Positions 14,138-25,400 of a DNA stretch of 64,000 bases are shown here, in pieces. Location: the NCBI RefSeq assembly GCF_964340395.1, contig NC_135566.1:510001-574000 (forward strand), written 5' to 3'. The position numbers and the translations under genes were made by a program. A model generated the notes under the pieces. That model did no database searches. It was not told where the DNA came from and was given only the letters and a program-made list of their open reading frames with translations. Source of the stretch: Glandiceps talaboti. Its lineage: Eukaryota; Hemichordata; Enteropneusta; Spengelidae. The stretch's first letter is position 1, and every line of letters begins with the position of its first letter.

Positions 14138-14635
14138 CATATTCTCTAACATCAGGTATTTCAGTATTTTGTGTTATCTTTGAGATTAGATATGAATAAT
14201 GTAATAATGATTTAACTGTTTAAGTTGACACAGTTTACAATTCTTTCAGAGTATATTTTTAGAGTTTCCAACATATATCACATTTATCAAAAATGCCAAA
14301 TTACAACTTACTTACATACTGTCCTGGTATTGTCCTGAAATAGATTAAAGGTAAATGAACCAAGAAAATATTGTGTGTCAATAACTTTTATTCAACCAGC
14401 GATGTATTGTGTTTGCTCCTTGATCCTAACCTGGTACAGAATCTGCATATGCAGAATTAGTGCAATATGTGGAATATTTGACAGTTTGCTTGAATCGTCC
14501 AACTTAAGTCTTTATTCTGAGACAATAACAGTGCCTATACCAGTAGTAACCAGGTAACAGTAACCAGGGTAATAATAGCACTGGTAACAATCAGGATTTA
14601 CTGTTTGTATTCCTGAGCTTTACACTAGTATGTCA

Positions 14636-14945
14636 CTTTGATGTTGAATGTACCCATCTCATATACACATGGCAATGAATGTCTCTGCAGTGTTAGTGAG
14701 TGAATGTACCCATCTCATATCCACATGGCAATCAATGTCTTGGCAGTGTTAGTGAATGTACCCATCTCATATCAACACAGCAATGCATGTCTCGGCAGTG
14801 TTAGTGAGTGAATATACTGATCTCGTATCCACATGGCAGTGCAATGCATGTCTCGGCAGTGTTAGTGAGTGAATATACTGATCTCATATCCACACGGCAG
14901 TGCAATGCGTATCTCGGCAGTGTTAGTGAGTAAATATACCCATCT
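14636..14945. repeat. Tandem repeat, about 58-65 bp, 5 copies
   Basis: Copies share GCAGTGTTAGTGAGTGAAT, CCATCTCATATCCACA and GGCAATGCATGTCTC, with length variants. Confidence 0.85.
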
Positions 14946-15422
14946 CATACATACCTACGTATACCTACATACATACATAATTCAACTAGTACTGTTTTTT
15001 CTACTCAAACTACAAATTGCAGTGTCAATTAGAGTCTTGTTCACCTGCCTGAATCTGTTGCTTTTGTCTGTATTATTAGTCAGTCTACATTGCAGCTCTC
15101 TGAGTCAACTTTGTCTCCAGCATCCGTTCATGATGGTATAAATGTAAACACAATTATTGTACTTAAAAATGTGCACTCAAACTGAATAGTTACAATGGAC
15201 AGTGATGATATATGAGACTAGTTGATGAAATCATTATGTAATTGTTCGCTTGGTACAGATGAACACAAGAGTTAACATCAACTTAATTTACATATACAAT
15301 AATATTATGTAAATTTCAACACAGCCATTGAAGGCATGGCTAAATTCATTGGTTGATGCAGATGATGAAGAGCAAAGCAGGATCACATATCCACTATGTA
15401 GATAGGCTAGTCTATAATGTAC

Positions 15423-15576
15423 AACCTTGTCAATTGAAAGTATATTACTTTGGAATGGTAATTTGGAAACGAATGCAATGTTTCCCTCTAGGGCCACACA
15501 ATGGATCAACATGTTGCATTCATTTTCATTTTACCATTCCAAAGTAACTATATTGTACTGTCCTATAACCTTGTCA
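15423..15576. mobile_element. Palindromic MITE 3 with 10-bp direct repeats
   Basis: The left arm TATTACTTTGGAATGGTAAT and a following GAATGCAATGTT pair with AACATGTTGCATTC and TTACCATTCCAAAGTAA. AACCTTGTCA occurs at 15423-15432 and 15567-15576, just outside weaker outer arms. Same organisation as the elements at 3784 and 5749, with different termini. Confidence 0.55.
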
Positions 15577-15782
15577 TCTGAAAATGGTGTGATTTGTTTG
15601 ACTAACCTAGGGGGTGCTATTAGTAGCTTTAGCATATCTAGAATTACAAAGTGTACATCCTGTAAATGTTCTGTTGTGTCATAGCACCAACAATGTAATG
15701 TAGTGTGTGTGTTTTGATAGTGTCATTATATTCAGACATACAACAGGAGCATCATAAAATGTACATACAATCAATTGATGGC

Positions 15783-15815
15783 AATAAAGGTATTTGAAAT
15801 GAAATCTGGTTTATT
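15783..15815. terminator. Back-to-back polyadenylation signals (PSPH + / PLBD2 -)
   Basis: AATAAA on the plus strand at 15783-15788 and on the minus strand (TTTATT) at 15810-15815. The usual cleavage distances would make the two transcripts overlap. PSPH also has nearer candidate signals at 12732 and 12917. Confidence 0.4.
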
Positions 15816-15847
15816 GAATTCTTTGTACAAATGAAAGTACAAAACAA

Positions 15848-16012
15848 GGTAGTCTGTAAGGTATATGCCATGACAGGGCACCCTCACACACTGGTCAACC
15901 CCTAGTCTGTAAGGTATATGCTATGAAAGGGCACCCTCACACACATCGGTCAACCCCTAGTCTGTAAGGTATATGCTATGACAGGGCACCCTCACACACA
16001 TCGGTCAACCCC
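15848..16012. repeat. Tandem repeat, about 54 bp, 3 copies
   Basis: Units share AGTCTGTAAGGTATATGC and GGGCACCCTCACACAC, starting at about 15851, 15904 and 15959. Confidence 0.9.
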
Positions 16013-17051
16013 TCCCACGGCCGGCAAGGGCGGAACAACATGACTTATCTTACAGTCTAAACACAAGGAAGAATAAATAAAACTGCTAAATGGATAAAAG
16101 TGCTAAGAAATGCTTACATATTTTGTTTTGTTTTTAACTGCAGCATGTATAGGTTTAAGTTGAAACATAACATATAAAAATATGAAACACATACTGAATG
16201 AAATAAATAGAAAAAAAAATGGACATTTCAACTACATGGTCTTGTTGACATTTCACAGAAAATAATTATACACAGTTCACAAGAGAGGCAAGAAAAGTTG
16301 ACCAACTCAAATGATCTATGAAATGCAACAGGCAGTAAATATCAGACACTACTTGTACAATGACACAAGAGTACATAATGTAAATGCAATCTACCCATGT
16401 AATAATCATATCCTAAATAATTGGTACTTTTCACAGCAGTATCCTCTATGTACCATACTACAACATTAAATTTATTATTCTAATTTATTCATACAATTTT
16501 GGATAAGTTACAATGTCAACAAATACATATCATAGACAACTAGGGCCATCAGTTGTTTATGGGATACAAGTACATTTGTAAGAATTTCATCCAAAATTAT
16601 TGTAAATAGCATATCTATGTTTCAAATATACAATTAACCAGAGAAGAAACCTAGTAAAATGACGGGGCAACTTGAGTAGATTTTACCTCATTCCTAAAAA
16701 CTACTGCAAAAGTATTGGAGAACTATGTGGCAAAAATTAAGAAAACTGCATAAAGTCAAATTGACAGTAATCTCTAGAATTACTCAGTGGACATGATTCA
16801 ACTGAACACAGCTGTTATATGAAATTAACACTAGACATGGTATAAAAATGTACATACATATCAATTATTTGTAGCCCTGAGTAAAAACAGTAGATGCAAA
16901 CTTTGTCAATCTTATGATTTTTTTAAACGTTTAAAAGTAAATGAATGAACAATCTATCACCCCCCCCCCCTCCAGTACTTGACAAATCTTTAAAGGTTTT
17001 AAAAGCTCTACAAAAATATTTAAACAATTTAGAATGTTGCTGATCATCTGT

Positions 17052-17395
17052 CATCTAATTTACAACCACTAAACCAATCAAGTTTGATTGATCTTAGTCA
17101 TCATTGTTCCAATTTACAACCACTAAACCAACCAAGTTTGACTGATCTTAGTCATCATTGTTCCAATTTACAACCACTAAACCAACCAAGTTTGACTGAT
17201 CTTAGTCATCATTGTTCCAATTTACAACCACTAAACCAACCAAGTTTGACTGATCTTAGTCATCATTGTTCCAATTTACAACCACTAAACCAACCAAGTT
17301 TGACTGATCTTAGTCATCATTGTTCCAATTTACAACCACTAAACCAACCAAGTTTGATTGATCTTAGTCATTGTTGTTCCAATTTACAACCACTG
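17052..17395. repeat. 54-bp minisatellite derived from the PLBD2 stop-codon region
   Basis: Six to seven copies, period 54. On the minus strand each carries GGTTGTAAATTGGAACAA followed by a TGACTAAGATCA-like stop region. The rightmost copy is the real last codons of PLBD2 (VVNWNNND, stop), so the array is a tandem duplication of coding terminus plus 3' UTR. Only the first stop reached matters for translation; the plus-strand frame is an artefact. Confidence 0.92.
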
Positions 17396-19327
17396 GACTG
17401 AAGTCAAATTTATCAGGATGTCCTAGATGTGGTAGATCCTTGTAATCTGATTTACTCCATTGAAATACAGGTTGCTGGTCATGTGTAGGTCCACATACTG
17501 CAATCATTGACAAGTCTTTAGACATCTTGTAGTTTGTAACCTGAATAAAAAGCAAGTTGATAAATAGTAAAGCTTTCCGCAAAATTTGAACACTTACAGT
17601 TTTCAATATACTACATACTTAGTTTGGATTACAGATTTAAGTTTGATTGGCTATTGTATTGAAGGCCCAAGCAAACAATTCTTAAACTATCATCGCATGT
17701 GAACATCAATACTTATAAGCAATTATCAATATTGTTGGAAATTAAATTTATGCTAAGCTTGAGTCAGTTTTAGGATTCTGAGTGAGAACTTTTCAACAAA
17801 TCCAATCAACATAATTTTGACCAATCACCAAGCCAACTCTTTCCTTGGTAACCAATCATAAATAGGTCAATATCAAGTTCATATCAATATTTATGGAATG
17901 TTGGTATCCCTAGACTATAGAAGCTGATGAATATGTGTCATTTGTAAGAGTTTGTTAATAACCCATAAACAGTATACATACATGTAGTTGCTTTTAATCA
18001 TACACAGTTGTGCAGGTATAATTCTTTCCAGAACTTCTTCTTCAACAATTTTCCCACAAATATCATCATTTTTACTACCTATATCTTTGGTAAAATGACA
18101 GTGTACATACCTTCATATCTGTACTAGCTATATCTTTGGTAAAATGACAGTGTACATACCTTCATATCTGTACTAGCTATATCTTTGGTAAAATGACAGT
18201 GTACATACCTTCATATCTGTACCTCCATGGCTTCTATGTCCCTGTGCAGCTATTTGGTAAGTACCATTAGCAGGATTTAAATCACATCTTGCTGATATAG
18301 CATTCTCTCCACTGTACGGAGGAGTACAATTACATTTACCATACTCATCATGCTGGAAATCATTGTACCTACAAATAAACATTTAACACAATCTTAAGTT
18401 CATTTGACCAAGTTAGAAAGTCTTAAACTATACATTTTGTGTGTTACCGCATTGTGTTTACCTTTATTTCCAACTCTCATAACCCCCCAAAAAATAAAAG
18501 CAACTACTGAAAAGATCACCCAAAAGATCAGTTTGGTGAAATAAATGCCTTACTGAAAGCAAGATATCAACCAGTGAATGGGTACACCATTGGATGCAAA
18601 GTTTGCAGTAACTTTATGATTGCAGTGGATTTTCTGATACACTGTGTAGCATAATGAGTAAATACAGAATACATTTGAAGAGAGTCAAACTGACTATCTG
18701 ATCATCATATCAAAGGCAACTGAAATCTTAACTTTAATACAACAAATGAATATTGAAAAACACTAAATTTAATAATCAAGCCCCCCCCCCCCCCCACACA
18801 CACACACAACTGTCAAGGAAAACAAATGCCAATGGAAGTACTGACTACTTCACATACTAGTTTACTGTTACAAAACATTACATTAGCATTTGAGAAGATA
18901 ATATCAAGTCATCACTATTTTCTTGTTTATAACATAAACAGTGAGGTTAGAGCACCAGAATATATGAATTACATTATTACTATATTTGTACCTCATCAGT
19001 TTAATCATACTGTCCATGTCCTTGACTTTACGGTGATCACGTTTAAATATCATAGCCCTGGCTGTTTTATCATAGGAAAACCAGTCGCCATACTCCTTCA
19101 CCATAGCTGGCAGTCCACTGGTGTTGAAGATTTCCTTGAAATATCTGCAAATGTGTACAAATATTCAATTATGCACATTTTGTATTTTAACAATCTTGTG
19201 GATTGACATACGAGTGTCGGTAGGTTGTATGACAAATGTATGTCAACACTTCAAACACACAGACACAGACACACACATGCACACACAGACACAGACACAG
19301 ACACACACATGCACACAGACACACACA

Positions 19328-19400
<73 letters not shown>

Positions 19401-22400
19401 CACTAATAATAACTGAGATTCCAATTGATATTGCATCTTTTGCATAATTTCATAAGGTATCAATGTAGTTCCTTATCACATAAATCTACTTACGGAACAT
19501 TGTAGCTTGGCCAATAAGTCTGCTGTCTTAAAAGCTCTGTTTTATCTTCTACTACTATCAGCCCACTAGTTACATAAATAAAAGAAAGAAGATTCATAAA
19601 CATCGTGGTCATATATACAATCATTTCTCAACTACTAGCAAATAACATATCTCCTCTAAATTATCATCCAAAGTTTGTCATGAAGTTCAATTGTAACTAT
19701 GACTACCACATACAATGATTAACCATATTTGACATGGGATAATTGTAACTATGACTACCACATACAATGATTAACTATATTTGACATGGGATAATTGTAA
19801 CTATGACTCCCCCATACAATGATTAACTATATTTGACATGGGATAATTGTAACTATGACTACCACATACAATGATCATGTAACTATATTTGACATGGGAT
19901 AATTGTAACTATGACTACCACATACAATGATTATCTAACCATATTTGCCATGGGATAATTGTAACTATGACTACCACATACAATGATCATGTAACTATAT
20001 TTGCCATGGGATAATTGTAACTATGACTACCACATACAATGATCATGTAACTATATTTGACATCGGATAATTGTTGTTCTTCCTTTTCACTTTCTGAAAC
20101 AATGAAATGTTATGACAGCCATGTACAGTGTCATATTTGTTTATCAGTAAGCAATGATATGGGAGAGATTCTAATTTCCAAAACTTACGGTAACTGTTCT
20201 AGGATAACCAGTAGTCCACTTTTTGGAGCCTTTTTAGGTTCAAATTTATTATAATCTACCACCATCCACTGGTTATTGTACCTGTCAATTTAAATAAAAA
20301 TAATATAATTTATCTCTAATTTCTATTCTATCAAATTATCTGAAAGAAATGGCAAACTATTGTGAAATTCTCAGTCTTGACTTTCAGACAAATTTGCATA
20401 ATCTGCTGAAAACTGTTTTTAACCAATTTCACACAATAGAATTATGAAAGTGTTAGAGAAGAGCCTTGTTCATACATTTCAACTAGATGGTGTAGTAGCA
20501 GATAGGGACTAAATTAGTCTTGGTTACCCAACCTCACCACTGATGGCTCACTTCATGGCCGAATGAGAGTTGGGGACATTGCAGAGGTCATCAGACTAGT
20601 TTTGGTTATCCAACCTCACCACTGATGGCTCACTTCATGGCCAAGTGGAAGTGTGAGGCATTGCAGAGGTCATTCTCCACATGCTGCCATCTTGTACCAA
20701 TCCCTGATGTTGTAATGCCCCAGACTCTCTGCTGGGGGTAAAGAGTCTGGGTAACTGACCTCTCTGCTGGGGGTGAAGAGTCTGGGTAACTGACTCTCTG
20801 CTGGGGGTGAAGAGTCTGGGTAACTGACCTCTCTGCTGGGGGTGAAGAGTCTGGGTAACTGACCTCTCTGCTGGGGGTGAAGAGTCTGGGTAACTGACTC
20901 TCTGCTGGGGTGAAGAGTCTGGGTAACTGACCTCTCTGCTGGGGGTGAAGAGTCTGGGTAACTGACCTCTCTGCTGGGGGTGAAGAGTCTGGGTAACTGA
21001 CTCTCTGCTGGGGGTGAAGAGTCTGGGTAACTGACCTCTCTGCTGGGGGTGAAGAGTCTGGGTAACTGACCTCTCTGCTGGGGGTGAAGAGTCTGGCTAA
21101 CTGACCCTCTGCTGGGGGTGAAGAGTCTGGGTAACTGACTCCCTGCTGGGAGCAAAGAGTCTGGGTAACCAAGACGAGGACTGAATATGCTGTAATTGAC
21201 ATGGTTGAGTAGTTTGCAGGAGACCTGTTACTTGTTTGTGTATAAATAATTACTTCTATCACACAATGTCAACTAAGCTTGTCTTCTGTACAACTTTTAG
21301 TTTGAATTGTGTGTTTGCATTTTATACACACACTTTCAGTACTTCTGTACAAACAACAGCAGCTTCATATAGTACAGAAGCCAAAATGGGTAAGTAAATA
21401 TCTGGAATTTCAAATTTCAAATTTTTGACTGAATTTTTCAACAATCTGAAATGAACATAGTAATAGAATGGAAAGTCTTACTTACGTTCCACTGTTATAT
21501 TTCTTGAAGATATTGGCCCATGTCATTCCATTGTCAGCTAGTCTATTAGCCACAATATTCCGGAGCCATTCCAAGACTTGACCTTCTGCTTTGACATATT
21601 TCCAGAGAGCTGGATTACTATTACCAATGGTTGTCTCCAAACTCACCTGAACAAAGTTAGATAAACATTTGTCACTTGATATCAGTGATGAAATATCTGG
21701 ATTTTACACAAAAGTAATGTGAATTATGCATAATTATTATATCATTATTATGATTACATTTTATTCCCAATATTTTTCTTCATTCACTCAGAGAAAATAC
21801 AAGTGACCTAAGGAGCCTTGTAACTGTAAGTAGAAACAGGAATAGTAACAAAACCCCTTAGGTCACTTGTATTTTCCAACTGAATTAGAAAAATATTTGA
21901 GGATATCATAGCAAAATTTTGAATGTGTTGACTCATATTTGGAGCACCAAAGAGTCAATGACCTAGAAGTACATGACCAGAGTATAAATTCCATGTTTTT
22001 AGTTCACACATTCAACTTGGCTTGAGTGAGGTACTGTATTATACACTGTACAAGTTGTATTTCTCCTTTTAATACTAGAATTCAATTTGTCAACTTACAG
22101 TTGTACATGAATATGATGAAGTTGTTATATGTCAACTTCCATAAAAATAACTTCAATTTGTTGTGTTTTTGAAACAAGCGACCTATCGGTCAGAATAGCT
22201 CCGCTGTTTTTTTTTTAATTTAATTTTTTATTTTGGTGACATGTAGAAGTGGTTCAGGTCTTCAGCTGTTCACTATGCAGTTTTGTTTTAGCGATGCAAT
22301 AAAGTGGTTAGTGGTTTCATATGATGTCTCACTATAAAACACATTTTACACAGAAGTTGGTAATGTATTGTACTTTTATACCATAGTCACCATTTTATAA

Positions 22401-25400
22401 CAAAAATCTACTGTTATGAAAAATTGCACAAAATCTCAGAAAAAAATGACTGGGAAATGCACACAAGAAAAAGAAAAAAAGAGGATTTTGAGGTTGGCTA
22501 TAAATAATTCCAGTGTCTTACAGCTGTAACCCTGGAAAATTTTAATGATGAATGAAATAAACTAGGGATCTAAAATAATTTTGAGGCAATTTGAATTTCA
22601 ATTTTCTAACAAATTTACAAAGTCAACAACATTCAACTTGTACTAGTTGTGGTAGATATATAGGGAAGAAATGTATTAATCGCCATCTTAGTTTCCGTAC
22701 GGCGACAATCTCAAGTACCCGGAAGAGAGTCATTCTCAGCCATACGTTACAGTGGTAACACTCGTTCATGTTCGGTTACCTTTCACAAAGAAAACACAAC
22801 GAAATGGTTGAAATGATCTTTTTTTTTAATTTCTTTTCATCACAACAACAAAATCTGTGTGATCAAAAGTGTTGTAAACTAAACCAGAAAGAATTATCGG
22901 ACTGGCTAAACTTCCCGATGAAAGGTCCTACTAGTACTACTTCCAAGTAAGCCTCGATAGTACTATAGTACGTGAGAAAATCGTCTCAAACTAGCGATAC
23001 AACTTTCAAAATATAACTTGACATGTCTTCATTTGTTAGAGTTATACAATTCAAGACGGGTTTTCACTCGAAAACAACAATTCTGTGAATAATGACACTC
23101 TGAACGCAGCGATTTCTCGGACGATGTTACCACTGTAACGTATGGCTGACAACGACTTGCTTCCGGGTTAGTCCCTCGTGCATACGGGTGGATTGTCGGC
23201 GATTAATACATACATCGTCTGATATTTTAATTCACAGTGTTTCTTGTGACCGGCGCCTGTCAACAGACTCTGCCATTTTTTTCATCATTCCATTGTATTT
23301 AAACCTTGTACTTGACATTTCGCAATATTTATAATTCTCAACAAAATACCTCAACATGCCTCACTTCGCTCGTACTCAAAGCAGCCCCGCGCGGTATGAT
23401 CATTTACACTGATGACATGATGAGAGAGAACCTTTTCGGATTTACATGTAAAACGGGGAAAGATACGCAAAACATAATGCAAAGTCTGAAGCCAAATTAA
23501 AGTTGTAATTATTTTAATTATTTTTACTTGCCAAATATTTGCATTTTGGAAAGGCAAGACACGTTCATGTCGTTTAACTTTACATGTGAACTGTCGGCCA
23601 TAATTTCAACCGCATGCCTGGCATGCCCTTCCTTTACGCAAGTTGTCTGAATTCTGGTTCACTGTCATTCCAAATTGCACGACAATATAGAATTAACCAC
23701 AAGTTACATGTTATCTGAAAACATCACACTTTTATAGTGGGTCTGAAGTGTGATTTTAGTGAGTACCAAGAACGTCCTGTGTTGGTACTCAAGATACTTG
23801 CTGTGGAAAATCGCTCGGTCAAATGAGGTCACCTTCAGCTTCTGGTCGAATCAGGATAGAGTATGCAAATGAGGATGTTGCGGATTGGCTGATTATGTAG
23901 AAGGGTGCAGAATTGGATTTGAAGTTTACAACCCTGTTTCGAACAAACGCTTGTCATTTGGGCGCCCAATGCGTAGAATTATGACTATAGCACATATTAC
24001 ATTGCTTGTTTGACGTCAATAGTGTCTTTTGAAAAGTGGCAGTTTACTTAAAGTCTCGTCGACTGATTTCCAATATGGCGTCGGTCATTATGTTCATTAA
24101 CATATTCATTTTTTTTTCAAATTACAAAAAAAAAATCATAAAAAATAAAAATGAGGATGTGCTGACTTGAAATTAACAAATCTGAGTAAGCTACCCCCTG
24201 CGCATCAACACGCCAGATATCAAAGCAATCTAATAAAAGGTTTTCAAGGAGTTGATGAAAATGACATTTTATGAAAAAAAATCATAAAAAATTGAAAATG
24301 GCACAGATCAACTTGGCATGAACAAATCTGAATAGCCTCCCCCCAGGGAACATGCACACCAAATATCGAAGAATTCCGACTGTCACTTTCAGAGTAGATA
24401 GTAAAGATATAAAAGTTTGACGGACACCTATGATTCACTCTACTCTCTATACCTCAATACCCACCTATACCTAAAGCTACGCTTTCAGCTTTCGCTGACA
24501 GCGGAGCTAAAAAGCTTTAAACTGACACAAAAAACATGAGTAAAGAAACCAAATATCTTATTGAACACTGCTATATTAATTTCTCATGAAAACATGGCAG
24601 GGATCTTTTTTGATCTTACAATCTCTTAGATAACAACGTGACTTACCAGTCCAGACTCTATCACATAGAAGTCATCAGCAGAAAACACTCTTCCTGGCGA
24701 GGAGGAAAAGGAAATGTGCCTCCCAGGAATAAATCCAGCTACAAAACAAAAGAAAATTATCTTATTTAAAGGAATAGCATATAGAATGTTTAAACAACAG
24801 TTATCTCTGAGTTGAGAAAATCATAAACTTCTGATGAGGTTTGATCATTTTCAAGTCAGTGTGTTTTGTTAAGACAACCTTGTCCATTCGACATACACTG
24901 AACTACTTCTGAATGGACATGTAGCAGGATGTAATAAATGTTAGTGAGTGAGTGAGTGAGTGACTGAGTGAGCGAGTTAGAGTGAGAATGAGAGATGACA
25001 GCGAGAGAGAGAGAGTGAGAGAGAGAGATATGGTGGGATACAGTGCAGAGATAGTGAGCGAGAGTGTGTGTGTGTGTGTGTATGTGTGTTTGACTTACAT
25101 TTGGCATCACTTTGGTGGTAGGCAAGATTATACTTCTTTAAAATCCTCAACATTGATTGGTAGGAGCTCCAGGTGTCATGTGACACATAGAGGTCTGTGT
25201 TACCTGGTAACAGCTTGATAAGAGCTGAACAGGAACCTGACCCGAGAGGGCGATGTATTTCACCAGATGTCAGTGCTGATTGCAGATCTTCGAGGTCACC
25301 ATCTATTTGTAATAATCTTGATATAAAATAAGTAACACAGGTTCAATGTCTATTACATTCACTTTTTTGTAATCGAATACTAGTGAGTCCAATATACAGA

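Larger units (their letters stand above)
12635..17050. other. PSPH/PLBD2 tail-to-tail interval, no gene
   Basis: Holds the 3' untranslated regions of both genes, the 33-bp minisatellite, smaller repeats and a palindromic element. Back-to-back polyadenylation signals lie at 15783-15788 (plus) and 15810-15815 (minus), which would make the transcripts meet or overlap here. No coding exon recognised. Confidence 0.6.

Noticed and set aside
17084-17401. Plus-strand repeat frame (LSHHCSNLQPLNQPS units)
   Set aside because: It is antisense to the duplicated PLBD2 terminus; the coding sense is the minus strand.
20630-21262. 210-residue proline/serine-rich minus-strand frame
   Set aside because: Generated by the 35/36-bp minisatellite in PLBD2 intron 6; unit-length variation shifts frames and no domain is present.
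22140-24510. One large transposon bounded by AGCTCCGCTGT / ACAGCGGAGCT near 22190 and 24503
   Set aside because: Only an 11-bp inverted match is shared, no further terminal similarity or target duplication is visible, and it would enclose an independent MITE.
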